A stretch of DNA of 64,000 bases from Polaribacter haliotis (GCF_014784055.1 NZ_CP061813.1:707501-771500), one strand, 5' to 3'. Counted from the first letter of the stretch, positions 42,789 through 51,012 are shown. Notes: a model not told the origin generated them from the sequence alone. Numbers and translations: made by a program.

Positions 42789-43610
42789 TTATTTTCTAGC
42801 AACTAACATCATATGTGGACTAAAAGCCAAAACAGATTCGTCTAATTCTGTGGTTTTTAAAAGTTCTAATAATGTTTCTTTTTTCTTTGGATTTAGCATG
42901 TTCGCGAAATATTCGTTGTCTAACCAAATCATTCCTTCAACTGCAAAAAGGTTGATTATTTCTAAATTTTGAGAGGTAAATTCCTTTTTTAATTGTTTTG
43001 GTTTGTGATAAAACCCATCTGCTAATAACCAAGGAAACTCCTTTGGCGGATTATGAATTCCTGAAGTTAATTCGGTTTTACACATTTCTAAAAAAGGCTT
43101 TTTGTGTACCAAACCTTGCATTAAACCTGCAACTGTAGATGCTGAAGAATTAATGGCGAAACCTAAAATATGTCCACCTTTTTTTAAAACTCTTTTTGCT
43201 TCGTTTATCGTTTGTAAACGATCTTCTTTTTGTTGAAGATGATACAAAGGTCCATGTAAAATAACCAAATCTGCGACTTCGTTTTTAACGTCTAAATTGC
43301 GAGATTCTCCTAAAGTTACAGAGAATTTATTTTTTGATTTATTGGCCCGTTTTTGCGCTAATTTTATGTGTTTTTCAACAGGCTCTATCAAATGAACATT
43401 GTGTCCTTTTTCTGCCAACCATTCACTATATTTTCCTGTGCCTCCACCAACATCTATAATTGTTGCTTTTGGTTTAGAAATATGTCTTTCAATTAGAGAT
43501 TTTATTCTTTCAAATTCAAAAAAACCCATACCAGAATCTAAACGTGTTTCTTCGGAAGCTTTGTTGTAAAAATCTTCTAATTCATTTGTTATGAGTTGTT
43601 TTTTAGACAT
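42789..43610 (-). CDS. Class I SAM-dependent methyltransferase
   Basis: The 273-residue protein has SAM motif I IDVGGGTGKYSEWLAEKGH (about 57-75). The acidic residue at the end of strand beta-2 is in HLIEPVEKH, motif IV is VILHGPLYHL, and post-motif AKRVLKKGGHILGF matches small-molecule methyltransferases of the UbiE/COQ5-like type. Substrate cannot be read. The N-terminal 45 residues form helices often used as a lid. It is monocistronic. Confidence 0.9.
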   Translation of the reverse strand: MSKKQLITNELEDFYNKASEETRLDSGMGFFEFERIKSLIERHISKPKATIIDVGGGTGKYSEWLAEKGHNVHLIEPVEKHIKLAQKRANKSKNKFSVTLGESRNLDVKNEVADLVILHGPLYHLQQKEDRLQTINEAKRVLKKGGHILGFAINSSASTVAGLMQGLVHKKPFLEMCKTELTSGIHNPPKEFPWLLADGFYHKPKQLKKEFTSQNLEIINLFAVEGMIWLDNEYFANMLNPKKKETLLELLKTTELDESVLAFSPHMMLVARK

Positions 43611-43660
43611 TTTTTAAATTTAGCAAATATTTATTAATTCTCTTTTTGTTGGCAGACAAG

Positions 43661-43732
43661 TCTAGCCCAGATTGAAATGACATCCTTTTTGTTTTTCACA
43701 AAAAGATATAATGGAAAGCTGGAAATAGCTCC
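43661..43732. repeat. Structured intergenic repeat (TAGCCC...TAGCTCC type)
   Basis: In the 130-base gap between the methyltransferase and DUF6503 genes lies TCTAGCCCAGATTGAAATGA, then CATCCTTTTTG, a TTTTTCAC loop and AAAAAGATATAATGG. It ends AAAGCTGGAAATAGCTCC. CCTTTTTG with CAAAAAGA forms a central hairpin, and TAGC near both ends pairs weakly. I recall near-identical elements in many flavobacterial intergenic regions. It shares ATGGAAAGC/GTGGAAAGC with the element at 2575-2657. Confidence 0.6.
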
Positions 43733-43740
43733 AAAAAAAA

Positions 43741-44481
43741 TTACTCTAAAATGGTAACTTCGATATTTTTTAAAACGATTTCAGATACTTTTTCTAGCTT
43801 ATTTTCTTCGAATGCTTTATCGATATTTATTAGTTTAATCTCCTTATTTAAAGGTTTGTAATTATGGTAATCTACAAAACGAATTCCGTTTTTTACACAT
43901 TGCTCCTTTAAAACTCTAAAACGTTTTCCACCTCCATTTGTGTGGTAAGAGTAAGCCAAATAATCTATTAAAAAATCTTCTTTACCTATCCAATAAATAA
44001 AGACATCTTCGAAATCTTCTCCTCCTCCATCTTCTGCAAAAGTAACTTCTACTTTATAATATTCTTTTCCATTAATTGTTGATGATTTTAGTAGTTTTTT
44101 ATGAACTGCTTTGTCATTTAAACCAAATGGTAAAACCGAAAAATAATGCACTGAGTTTACAGAATTTGTATATTTTGAAGCAATTTTTGTTTCTAAATCT
44201 ACAATTTTGTTATCTACTAATCTTTCAAAATCTGTATTCGTTAAAATGTCTTTAATTAGTGAAGAATCTTTTTTAAAAGTTCTTGTTAGTTTAAAAGTTC
44301 CATTATTTCTAACTGCCAAATAATTTACATTTCTAAAATTAAATGAAATCTCTGAATTTGCAACTTTATCTGCTCCAGCATATAAAATTGTTTTGTCTAT
44401 AATTTGTTGTGCAGTTAATTTTTCTTCGGATGTTTTGCAGGAAATAAAAAGGATTAGCAAAAAGAAAGATAAATATCTCAT
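43741..44481 (-). CDS. DUF6503-family lipoprotein
   Basis: The 246-residue protein starts MRYLSFFLLILFISCK, a lipoprotein signal with Cys about 15; an ATG 12 codons upstream is rejected for placing charged residues in front. The domain pattern (DKTILYAGADKVANSEISF, NNGTFKLTRTF, VHYFSVLPFGLNDKAV, FIYWIGKEDFLIDYLAYSY) is that of Flavobacteriaceae DUF6503 proteins. Some databases mislabel these as deoxyribose-phosphate aldolase; there is no aldolase motif here. Probably an envelope protein with a LolA-like beta fold; function unknown. Confidence 0.85.
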   Translation of the reverse strand: MRYLSFFLLILFISCKTSEEKLTAQQIIDKTILYAGADKVANSEISFNFRNVNYLAVRNNGTFKLTRTFKKDSSLIKDILTNTDFERLVDNKIVDLETKIASKYTNSVNSVHYFSVLPFGLNDKAVHKKLLKSSTINGKEYYKVEVTFAEDGGGEDFEDVFIYWIGKEDFLIDYLAYSYHTNGGGKRFRVLKEQCVKNGIRFVDYHNYKPLNKEIKLINIDKAFEENKLEKVSEIVLKNIEVTILE

Positions 44482-44524
44482 GGAGTTTTGTTTGATTTGA
44501 TCGAAAATAGAATTCAAAATTACG

Positions 44525-44555
44525 TTTCTTTCCCGAATCTAAAAATGTATCTTTG
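44525..44555 (+). promoter_or_regulatory. Promoter of smpB (TTTC-N19-TATCTTTG)
   Basis: TATCTTTG at 44548-44555 is an exact -7 element with TTTC 19 bases upstream. The smpB ATG follows 23 bases later. Confidence 0.7.
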
Positions 44556-44578
44556 TTAAAAATAAAAATTGATTATTG

Positions 44579-45043
44579 ATGGTTCAAAAAAACATCAACA
44601 TAAAAAATAAAAAAGCACGTTTCGAATTTGAAATTTTAGACAAATATGTTGCTGGAATTCAATTAACTGGAACAGAAATAAAATCGATAAGATTAAGCCA
44701 AGCAAGAATTACAGAGAGTTTCTGTGAGTTTAATGAGCGTGGAGAATTGTTTATCGTAAATATGTACATTCAAGAATATATGTTTGGGCATCACTTTAAC
44801 CACAAACCAAAAAGCGAGCGTAGATTATTAATGCATAAACGTGAATTGCGTAGTTTAAAAAAGGATGTGGAAGCAAAAGGAAATACAATTGTGCCACTTC
44901 GTTTGTTTATAAATGATAGAGGTTTTGCAAAACTTGAAATCGCACTCGCGAAAGGAAAACAAACGCACGATAAACGTGAAGTTTTAAAAGATCGTGACAA
45001 TAAACGTGATTTAGCACGTATTAAAAAGAGCTTTAATTCATAA
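44579..45043 (+). CDS. smpB: SsrA-binding protein SmpB
   Basis: The 154-residue protein starts MVQKNINIKNKKARFEFEI. It binds tmRNA and helps it rescue stalled ribosomes. Signature stretches are YVAGIQLTGTEIKSIR, the central HKPKSERRLLMHK, IALAKGKQTHDKRE and the basic C-terminal tail that enters the decoding centre (DRDNKRDLARIKKSF). A TTG directly before the ATG is ignored. No tmRNA gene was recognised nearby. The UbiA gene follows after nine bases. Confidence 0.96.
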   Translation: MVQKNINIKNKKARFEFEILDKYVAGIQLTGTEIKSIRLSQARITESFCEFNERGELFIVNMYIQEYMFGHHFNHKPKSERRLLMHKRELRSLKKDVEAKGNTIVPLRLFINDRGFAKLEIALAKGKQTHDKREVLKDRDNKRDLARIKKSFNS

Positions 45044-45052
45044 TTTTTTTTG

Positions 45053-45964
45053 ATGATTTCTTTCTTAAAACTAATTCGTTACAAAAACCTATTGATGGTT
45101 TTATTAACGATGGTTTTGACTAAATATGCTTTAATTAACTCATTTTTAGAAAATACATATTTAACTAATTTTGATTTTCTTCTTCTAATTTTATCTGTAC
45201 TTTTAATAACTGCTGGAGGTTATATAGTTAACGATATTTTTGATATTGAAACAGATAAAATTAATAAGCCCAATAAAGTTTTTATTAATGTTTTAATACC
45301 TAAAAAAATAGCTTGGTATAATTATTTTCTATTTACTTTATCTGGCCTATTCATTGGATTTTATTTGTCTATAAAAAATTTTACTGAAATTACTCTATGC
45401 CTTTATTTTGCTTCAATAATTATACTTTTTTTATATTCTAAATTTTTAAAAAAGTTACCTCTTTTTGGAAATTTGGCAATTTCCATATTAATAACATTTC
45501 CAATATTTTTAGTTAGTTCTATTAGTTTATCTCTTTTTAATAATATTAATGATCAAGTTCTAATTAACTATTATAATTTAGAAAATACTGTAAATATTTA
45601 TTGCTTTTTCGCTTTTATAACAACACTAATAAGAGAAATCATAAAAGATATCGAAGATGTAGATGGAGATTTAAAAATAAAAGCGAAAACTTTACCTATT
45701 TTATTTGGTAGAAAAAGAGCTTCTAAAGTTGCTTTTTTATGTAGTTGCATTTTATTATTTTTACTACTAATTCTCTCACAATTTATAATAAATAAAGCTT
45801 TTCTTCTATTCTATGGTATTGTTTTAATTCTCTTACCACTACTCTATTTTATGTTTTTATTATGGAAAGCCGAAAAGAAAAAAGACTTTTCTAAATTGAG
45901 TAGTTTAATGAAACTTATTATGCTCTTCGGAATTTTATCAATGTTATTATTTACAATTCAATAA
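45053..45964 (+). CDS. UbiA-family prenyltransferase
   Basis: The 303-residue membrane protein has about eight to nine helices. Two Asp-rich motifs bind Mg-prenyl diphosphate: NDIFDIETDKINKP (about 64-77) and IKDIEDVDGDLKIKAKTLP (about 198-216). Bacteroidota relatives are annotated as geranylgeranylglycerol-phosphate geranylgeranyltransferase-like; menaquinone or heme A enzymes belong to the same superfamily, so the acceptor is uncertain. It is followed directly, without spacing, by maf. Confidence 0.92.
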   Translation: MISFLKLIRYKNLLMVLLTMVLTKYALINSFLENTYLTNFDFLLLILSVLLITAGGYIVNDIFDIETDKINKPNKVFINVLIPKKIAWYNYFLFTLSGLFIGFYLSIKNFTEITLCLYFASIIILFLYSKFLKKLPLFGNLAISILITFPIFLVSSISLSLFNNINDQVLINYYNLENTVNIYCFFAFITTLIREIIKDIEDVDGDLKIKAKTLPILFGRKRASKVAFLCSCILLFLLLILSQFIINKAFLLFYGIVLILLPLLYFMFLLWKAEKKKDFSKLSSLMKLIMLFGILSMLLFTIQ

Positions 45965-46543
45965 ATGTTAAGAGAAAAACTAAAAAACTATAATGTAATT
46001 TTAGCTTCTAAATCGCCAAGAAGACAGCAATTTTTTAAAGATTTAGATATCGATTTTACGATTCAATTAAAAGAAGTCGAAGAAATTTATCCGAAGGAAT
46101 TAAAAGGAAAAGAAATTACGAAGTTTTTGGCGGATTTAAAATCGAAACCTTTTACAGACTTATCAAAAAATGATATTTTAATAACTTCCGACACTATTGT
46201 TTGGTTAGATAACAAAATGTTGGGAAAACCGAAAGACGAAGCAGAAGCATTTGAGATGTTACGAAGTTTATCAGGAAAAAGTCATGAGGTAATTACTTCT
46301 ATCAGCATAAAAAATAAGAGTTTTCAAGAAATAATTACAGACGTTACTACAGTTACTTTTAAAAAATTAACCGACGAAGAAATTAATTATTACATTAAAA
46401 ACTACAAACCTTTTGATAAAGCTGGTGCTTATGGAATTCAAGAATGGATAGGTTTTATCGCCATTGAAAACCTACAAGGAAGTTATTTTAACGTAGTTGG
46501 TTTGCCTGTACATAAACTCTACAAAGTACTAATGAGTCTATAA
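45965..46543 (+). CDS. maf: Maf-like nucleoside triphosphate pyrophosphatase
   Basis: The 192-residue protein has the N-terminal ILASKSPRRQQFF (about 13-25). ITSDTIVWLDNKMLGKPKDEAEAFEML contains the acidic metal site, and the C-terminal DKAGAYGIQE completes the active site. Maf proteins hydrolyse dTTP/UTP or modified nucleotides. Its ATG touches the UbiA stop, so the two are translationally coupled. The terminating region is not obvious. Confidence 0.95.
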   Translation: MLREKLKNYNVILASKSPRRQQFFKDLDIDFTIQLKEVEEIYPKELKGKEITKFLADLKSKPFTDLSKNDILITSDTIVWLDNKMLGKPKDEAEAFEMLRSLSGKSHEVITSISIKNKSFQEIITDVTTVTFKKLTDEEINYYIKNYKPFDKAGAYGIQEWIGFIAIENLQGSYFNVVGLPVHKLYKVLMSL

Positions 46544-46701
46544 ATAGTAAGCGTTTTTTAATATTAAAGTATATTATTTTAAGACTTCCTCACAGTATGT
46601 TAAAAAGTCTTTTTTCTAAAACATCTTTTCTCTTCTTTAAAGTGAAATAAAAGTTTATTTTTACGTCGAATTTTACAACACAACATTTTTATAAATTTAT
46701 A

Positions 46702-47655
46702 ATGAAAAAATACACATTCACAGAAAAAAAAGACACACGTTCTGGTTTTGGAGACGGTTTAACTGAATTAGGTAGAACAAACCCTAACGTAGTTGCTTTA
46801 TGTGCAGATTTAATTGGTTCTTTAAAAATGGATCAATTTATTAAAGAAAACCCGGAAAGATTTTTCCAAATTGGTATAGCAGAAGCAAACATGATTGGTA
46901 TTGCTGCTGGTTTAACAGTTGGTGGTAAAATTCCTTTTACAGGAACTTTTGCAAACTTTTCTACTGGACGTGTTTACGATCAAATTCGTCAATCTGTTGC
47001 TTATTCTGGAAAAAATGTAAAAATTTGTGCATCTCATGCAGGAGTTACTTTGGGTGAAGATGGTGCAACACACCAAATATTAGAAGATATTGGTTTAATG
47101 AAAATGTTACCTGGAATGACAGTTATAAATCCTTGTGATTATAACCAAACTAAAGCTGCAACAATTGCTATTGCAGATTTTGATGGACCAGTTTATTTAC
47201 GTTTTGGTCGTCCGAAAGTACCAGTATTTATGCCAGAAGATGCTAAATTCGAAATAGGAAAAGGAATACAATTAACTGAAGGAACAGATGTAACTATTGT
47301 TGCTACAGGTCATTTAGTTTGGGAGTCTTTACAAGCTGCAGAAAAATTAGAAGCAGAAGGAATTTCTGTGGAAGTAATAAACATACACACCATTAAACCT
47401 TTAGACGAAGAAATTATCTTAAAGTCTGTTGCAAAAACAGGTTGTATTGTAACTGCAGAAGAGCATAATAAATATGGTGGTTTAGGTGAAAGTGTTGCAA
47501 GATGTTTAGCAACTAACACTCCTACTCCACAAGAATTTGTGGCAACTAACGATACTTTTGGTGAATCTGGAACTCCAGATCAATTAATGGCAAAATATGG
47601 TTTAGATGCAAACGCTGTTGTAAAAGCTGTAAAGAAAGTAATTTCTAGAAAATAA
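46702..47655 (+). CDS. Transketolase C-terminal subunit
   Basis: The 317-residue protein holds only the pyrimidine-binding half (DTRSGFGDGL, FFQIGIAEANMIGIAAGL, TFANFSTGRVYDQIRQ, SHAGVTLGEDGATHQ) and the C-terminal transketolase domain (TIKPLDEEIIL, EEHNKYGGLGE). The diphosphate-binding N-terminal half is absent. Bacteroidota often split transketolase in two genes, normally adjacent; here the upstream gene is maf and no N-terminal gene is in the window. It would be active only with its partner, in the pentose phosphate pathway. Confidence 0.94.
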   Translation: MKKYTFTEKKDTRSGFGDGLTELGRTNPNVVALCADLIGSLKMDQFIKENPERFFQIGIAEANMIGIAAGLTVGGKIPFTGTFANFSTGRVYDQIRQSVAYSGKNVKICASHAGVTLGEDGATHQILEDIGLMKMLPGMTVINPCDYNQTKAATIAIADFDGPVYLRFGRPKVPVFMPEDAKFEIGKGIQLTEGTDVTIVATGHLVWESLQAAEKLEAEGISVEVINIHTIKPLDEEIILKSVAKTGCIVTAEEHNKYGGLGESVARCLATNTPTPQEFVATNDTFGESGTPDQLMAKYGLDANAVVKAVKKVISRK

Positions 47656-47691
47656 ATTGGTTTATATAAAAACTATTAAATTAATTTAAAA

Positions 47692-48309
47692 ATGAAAATC
47701 ATGAAAAAAGTAATTTTATTAGTCTGTTTGACTTTTGCCTTCGCATTTAGCCAAACTTCTAACGCTCAAGTAGACTTTGGTCTAAAAGGAGGTCTTAACT
47801 ACAATAATAATGGTAAAGGTTCTTTTAAGAATGCAACTAACGACATTGCAGAGGGTGCAGATTCCAAAACAGGTTATCATGCAGGAATTTGGACTCGTTT
47901 TAAAATTCCAGTTATTGGATTATATTTAAGGCCAGAACTTGTTTATACTCAAGTAAAAACGGAGTTTGAAGAACAAAGTGCTACAAATGAATATTCTTTT
48001 AAGAAATTAGACGTACCTGTACTTTTAGGTAAAAAGTTTTTAGGTTTTGCAAATGCTTTTATTGGTCCTTCTTTCCAATATATTATAGACGACAATATTA
48101 GTTTTAAAGATTTATCTTCAGATGAATTTGATAAATTCTCTGTAGGTTTACAAATGGGAGTTGGTGTAGAATTAGGTAGATTAGGTGTAGATGTTCGTTG
48201 GGAAAGAGGGTTGTCTTCAAACGAAGCAAAATTTGCGGCCAATAATGGTAATTTTTCAGTAGATAATAGAACTAATCAAATAATTTTTGGCCTTTCTTTA
48301 AAGCTATAA
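47692..48309 (+). CDS. Outer-membrane beta-barrel protein (PorT/OMP_b-brl type)
   Basis: The 205-residue protein has a signal peptide (KKVILLVCLTFAFAFSQTSNAQ). Short amphipathic strands typical of an eight-stranded barrel follow: VDFGLKGGLNYN, GYHAGIWTRFKIP, LYLRPELVYTQV, DVPVLLGKKFL, NAFIGPSFQYI, FSVGLQMGVGVEL and QIIFGLSLKL at the C-terminus. An internal ATG three codons downstream (47701) may be the true start. Function unknown; structural or secretion-linked barrels of this kind are numerous in the phylum. It is followed by a terminator. Confidence 0.88.
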   Translation: MKIMKKVILLVCLTFAFAFSQTSNAQVDFGLKGGLNYNNNGKGSFKNATNDIAEGADSKTGYHAGIWTRFKIPVIGLYLRPELVYTQVKTEFEEQSATNEYSFKKLDVPVLLGKKFLGFANAFIGPSFQYIIDDNISFKDLSSDEFDKFSVGLQMGVGVELGRLGVDVRWERGLSSNEAKFAANNGNFSVDNRTNQIIFGLSLKL

Positions 48310-48331
48310 TTATTTAGGAATTTTATATTAT

Positions 48332-48363
48332 AAAAATGCTCTTGAGAAATCAAGAGCATTTTT
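48332..48363 (+). terminator. Terminator of the outer-membrane barrel gene
   Basis: AAAAATGCTCTTGA pairs with TCAAGAGCATTTTT around GAAA, then continues into a T-run to 48367. Confidence 0.88.
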
Positions 48364-48575
48364 TTTTGCTTTAATCTTTGTTTAACTAATTTAAATAGGG
48401 ATTTAAATTAGTTTTTAGCCTATTTTTATTCTTAAAATAGAAAGATCTACTTATTACCCAATTACTAATTAATTTTATCTTCCTATACTTAATTAAATAG
48501 AAAACGATTAACTTCTAAAAATCAATCTTATAAAACGATAAAATTTATTAATTGTATTATATATATATATAAAAC

Positions 48576-48606
48576 AAAAATGCTCTTGATTTCTCAAGAG
48601 CATTTT
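48576..48606 (-). terminator. Terminator of the FKBP lipoprotein gene, inverted copy of the previous hairpin
   Basis: It has the same stem as 48332-48363, but with loop TTTC, so it is the reverse complement of that hairpin. On the minus strand it ends with a T-rich stretch. Confidence 0.85.
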
Positions 48607-48634
48607 CTAATGTTGTATTTAAGTTTTGTTTTAT

Positions 48635-49447
48635 CTATTTTATGTTAGGGTTTAAATAATCTGGAAAACTTGGATTATCAGTGTCGCTAAAATCATTTGT
48701 AACATCTCCATCTCCATTAGCATCTTCTTGTATAGAAGGTGTTCCATCATTATCGTGATCTGTATCTTTTACAATATCTAATAATTCTATGTAAAAAAGT
48801 AAATTTGTATTTACTAATGGACTACTATAATTTTGTGTATTACTAGATGGATATGCTAAACCAGAAGGAATTAATAAAACTCCTTTACCTCCATTCAAAT
48901 AAGTAATTGGTCCATTAAAAGGATCTCCATTTGCTTCTTTCTTTAATTCTCCTCCTTTAAATTCTCCAAATCCTTTTGTCCAACCTTCAATAACACCAAC
49001 CAAAGTAAACCAAGATCCAGAATCATTTTTATCGAAATTAGTTGTAGATAGTTCTGTACCTAGTATAGCTAAACCAGAATATTTTACCAAAACAGAGTCT
49101 ACCACAGTTGGATTACCTTTATCTGGATCTGCACCATAATCTCCTTCATTTGCAACATAAACATATAATTTATGATCAATATCATTAGAATTAACGGTAA
49201 TCTCTTTTAAATTATCTTTATCATCAAATAAAGAAGTTTTTCCAGAAACCAAAGTTTTTACAGAGTCTACAGAATAATCGTAATAATTATTCTTTAAAAA
49301 TTTTACAATAGAATCGTTGTCTACTAAGGCCTGTGCTTCATAATCGAAATCTGCAAACGGATCTATAAAACCATTTTCATCATCACAAGAATTTAATATA
49401 ACTACAGCTATAATTAACAGTGCAAAAATATTTTTAATTTTATTCAT
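48635..49447 (-). CDS. FKBP-type peptidyl-prolyl isomerase-like lipoprotein
   Basis: The 270-residue protein has a lipoprotein signal ending LNSC (about 18-21). The C-terminal two-thirds contains an FKBP-like domain: DSVLVKYSGLAILG, GVIEGWTKGFGEFKGG, GGKGVLLIPSGLAYP and NTNLLFYIELLDI. The tail DTDHDNDGTPSIQEDANGDGD resembles a calcium-binding thrombospondin type 3-like repeat. Flavobacterial gliding/secretion lipoproteins of this type exist (GldI-like), but identity is not asserted. It is divergent from the S4 protein gene. Confidence 0.88.
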   Translation of the reverse strand: MNKIKNIFALLIIAVVILNSCDDENGFIDPFADFDYEAQALVDNDSIVKFLKNNYYDYSVDSVKTLVSGKTSLFDDKDNLKEITVNSNDIDHKLYVYVANEGDYGADPDKGNPTVVDSVLVKYSGLAILGTELSTTNFDKNDSGSWFTLVGVIEGWTKGFGEFKGGELKKEANGDPFNGPITYLNGGKGVLLIPSGLAYPSSNTQNYSSPLVNTNLLFYIELLDIVKDTDHDNDGTPSIQEDANGDGDVTNDFSDTDNPSFPDYLNPNIK

Positions 49448-49487
49448 TTTTAATCTTTAATTTTAAGCGTGCAATTTACCATTTTTA

Positions 49488-49495
49488 TACCTTTG
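49488..49495 (+). promoter_or_regulatory. Promoter -7 element TACCTTTG of the S4/phosphoribosyltransferase operon
   Basis: Exact TAnnTTTG match, 33 bases before the S4 gene's ATG. No clear -33 box. Confidence 0.5.
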
Positions 49496-49528
49496 TAAAA
49501 AGGCAAACAGTATATTTTAACTTTTTTT

Positions 49529-49909
49529 ATGAGGATAGATAAATATTTATGGTGCATACGAGTTTTTAAAACGAGAACTATTGCAACAACAGCTTGTAAA
49601 AAAGGCCAAGTTAAAATTGATGGCAACAACCTAAAACCTTCCAAAGAAGTCTTTGGAGGAGAATTAATTGTGGTTAGAAAAAACCAAATTAATTATCAAA
49701 TTAAAGTCTTAGGCTTACCTGAAAGTAGAGTTGGCGCAAAATTAGTAGAACAATACAGAAAAGATGTTACTCCTAAAGAAGAATTTGAAAAAACAGAATT
49801 ATTAAAATTTGCCAAAGATTATTACCGTAAAAAAGGTGTTGGAAGACCTACTAAGAAAGACAGAAGAGATATAGATAATTATCAAGAAGATACAACTGAA
49901 GAAATATGA
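49529..49909 (+). CDS. S4-domain RNA-binding protein, Hsp15-like
   Basis: The 126-residue protein has its S4 domain at the N-terminus (MRIDKYLWCIRVFKTRTIAT, then CKKGQVKIDG) and a basic C-terminal extension (YRKKGVGRPTKKDRRD). The architecture is that of Hsp15 (HslR), which binds stalled 50S subunits. It overlaps the following phosphoribosyltransferase start by four bases (ATGA), showing translational coupling. Confidence 0.92.
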   Translation: MRIDKYLWCIRVFKTRTIATTACKKGQVKIDGNNLKPSKEVFGGELIVVRKNQINYQIKVLGLPESRVGAKLVEQYRKDVTPKEEFEKTELLKFAKDYYRKKGVGRPTKKDRRDIDNYQEDTTEEI

Positions 49910-50409
49910 CAACAGCTAGTAATATAATTTTAGACACAACTCAAATTCAGCAAAAAATTAGAAGAATTGCTTATCAAATATATGAAAGTAATAGTTCTGA
50001 AAAAGAGGTTATAATAGCCGGAATTATTGGGAATGGCTATATTTTTGCTGAAAAAATTGTCGCTGTTCTAAAAGAAATATCATCATTAAAAGTAACCATT
50101 TGCGAAGTACAAATAAACAAGAAAAAACCATTAGAAAAAGTTACAACTTCTATAGAAGTAACAGATTACAAAAACAAATCTTTGGTTTTGGTGGATGATG
50201 TTTTAAATTCGGGCACTACTTTAATTTACGGAATAAAGCATTTCTTAGATGTTCCATTAAAAAGATTTAAAACAGCTGTGTTAGTTAATAGAAATCATAA
50301 AAAATATCCTGTTAAAGCAGATTTTAAAGGAATTTCTCTATCAACTTCTATAAAAGAACACATTCATGTTGAGTTTACCAAAAAAGAAGCAAAAGCTTAT
50401 TTAGTGTAA
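49906..50409 (+). CDS. Phosphoribosyltransferase-family protein (PyrR-like)
   Basis: The 167-residue type I PRTase fold has the PRPP loop LVLVDDVLNSGTTLIYG (about 93-109). The N-terminal stretch IRRIAYQIYES and the hood region VLVNRNHKKYPVKADF resemble PyrR/Hpt enzymes, but the substrate is not evident. It is second gene of the S4 operon and converges on aroK with the last nine bases overlapping. Confidence 0.88.
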   Translation: MTTASNIILDTTQIQQKIRRIAYQIYESNSSEKEVIIAGIIGNGYIFAEKIVAVLKEISSLKVTICEVQINKKKPLEKVTTSIEVTDYKNKSLVLVDDVLNSGTTLIYGIKHFLDVPLKRFKTAVLVNRNHKKYPVKADFKGISLSTSIKEHIHVEFTKKEAKAYLV

Positions 50410-50916
50410 TAAAATTCTTAACTCTGTAACAATTTCCGAAATCTCTTTTCCATCTGTCGTAATTGAGTAATTAGCTTGTTCATAGAAGAACCTGCGTTCA
50501 AATAAATGTTTTGCAACAAATTCAGTTATTTTCTCATTTTCGAGATTCGCAACCAAAGGTCTCTCGTTTTTCTCTTTAACTAATCTTTCCACTAAAGAAT
50601 TTATAGAGGCTTTTATGTAAACAGATTTTGCAACAGTATTTAAAATAGCACCCATATTATTTGCATAACATGGTGTTCCACCACCTAAAGAAAGCACAAA
50701 TTTCTTGTCAGAATTTAGAATTTCTTTCAAATATTTGTGTTCAATTGTTCTAAAATAAATTTCTCCTTTAGTTCCAAAAATTTCAGAAATACTCATTTTT
50801 TCTTTCTCAGAAATATAATCATCTAAGTCTATAAAATTAAGATACAGCTTCTTAGCTAACTTTTTTCCAATGGTAGATTTCCCAGAAGCCATATACCCTA
50901 AAAGTACAATTTTCAT
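50401..50916 (-). CDS. aroK: Shikimate kinase
   Basis: The 171-residue enzyme phosphorylates shikimate in aromatic amino acid synthesis. Walker A is GYMASGKSTIGKKLA (about 7-21). The shikimate-binding residues are in DLDDYI and FRTIEHKYL, the GGG motif is LSLGGGTPCY, and the lid is RPLVAN. Length is normal. Its 3' end overlaps the converging phosphoribosyltransferase gene, so neither has room for a terminator between them. Confidence 0.95.
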   Translation of the reverse strand: MKIVLLGYMASGKSTIGKKLAKKLYLNFIDLDDYISEKEKMSISEIFGTKGEIYFRTIEHKYLKEILNSDKKFVLSLGGGTPCYANNMGAILNTVAKSVYIKASINSLVERLVKEKNERPLVANLENEKITEFVAKHLFERRFFYEQANYSITTDGKEISEIVTELRILLH

Positions 50917-50963
50917 TTATTTTAATTTTTAGCAAATATCGTTAAAAATTTTTCAAAATAATG

Positions 50964-50994
50964 TTTCTAATTCCAATGATTGATAGTATATTTG
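50964..50994 (+). promoter_or_regulatory. Promoter of the tRNA-Lys/tRNA-Leu unit (TTTC-N19-TATATTTG)
   Basis: TATATTTG at 50987-50994 with TTTC exactly 19 bases upstream. The tRNA starts 18 bases after the -7 box. Confidence 0.75.
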
Positions 50995-51012
50995 CAACCG
51001 ATTTAAGAAAAA

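Larger units (their letters stand above)
48310..48634. other. Intergenic region between converging genes, bounded by inverted terminator copies
   Basis: The 325-base gap has two hairpins of identical sequence but opposite orientation (48332-48363 and 48576-48606) with about 210 bases of AT-rich DNA between them. The spacer shows no ORF, a (TA)n tract near 48556-48570 and a weak AATTTAAAT/ATTTAAATT repeat near 48388-48410. Nothing else is seen. Confidence 0.55.

Noticed and set aside
43741..44481. Deoxyribose-phosphate aldolase
   Set aside because: Relatives are sometimes labelled this way, but no class I aldolase Lys motif is present and the protein is a lipoprotein of the DUF6503 type.
44482..44578. 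tmRNA gene next to smpB
   Set aside because: The spacer is under 100 bases and holds only a promoter. No tRNA-like ends or tag-coding frame are seen.
48364..48575. Insertion sequence between the inverted terminator hairpins
   Set aside because: The 210-base spacer has no ORF or transposase remnant and no recognisable target duplication. A mobile origin remains possible but cannot be claimed.
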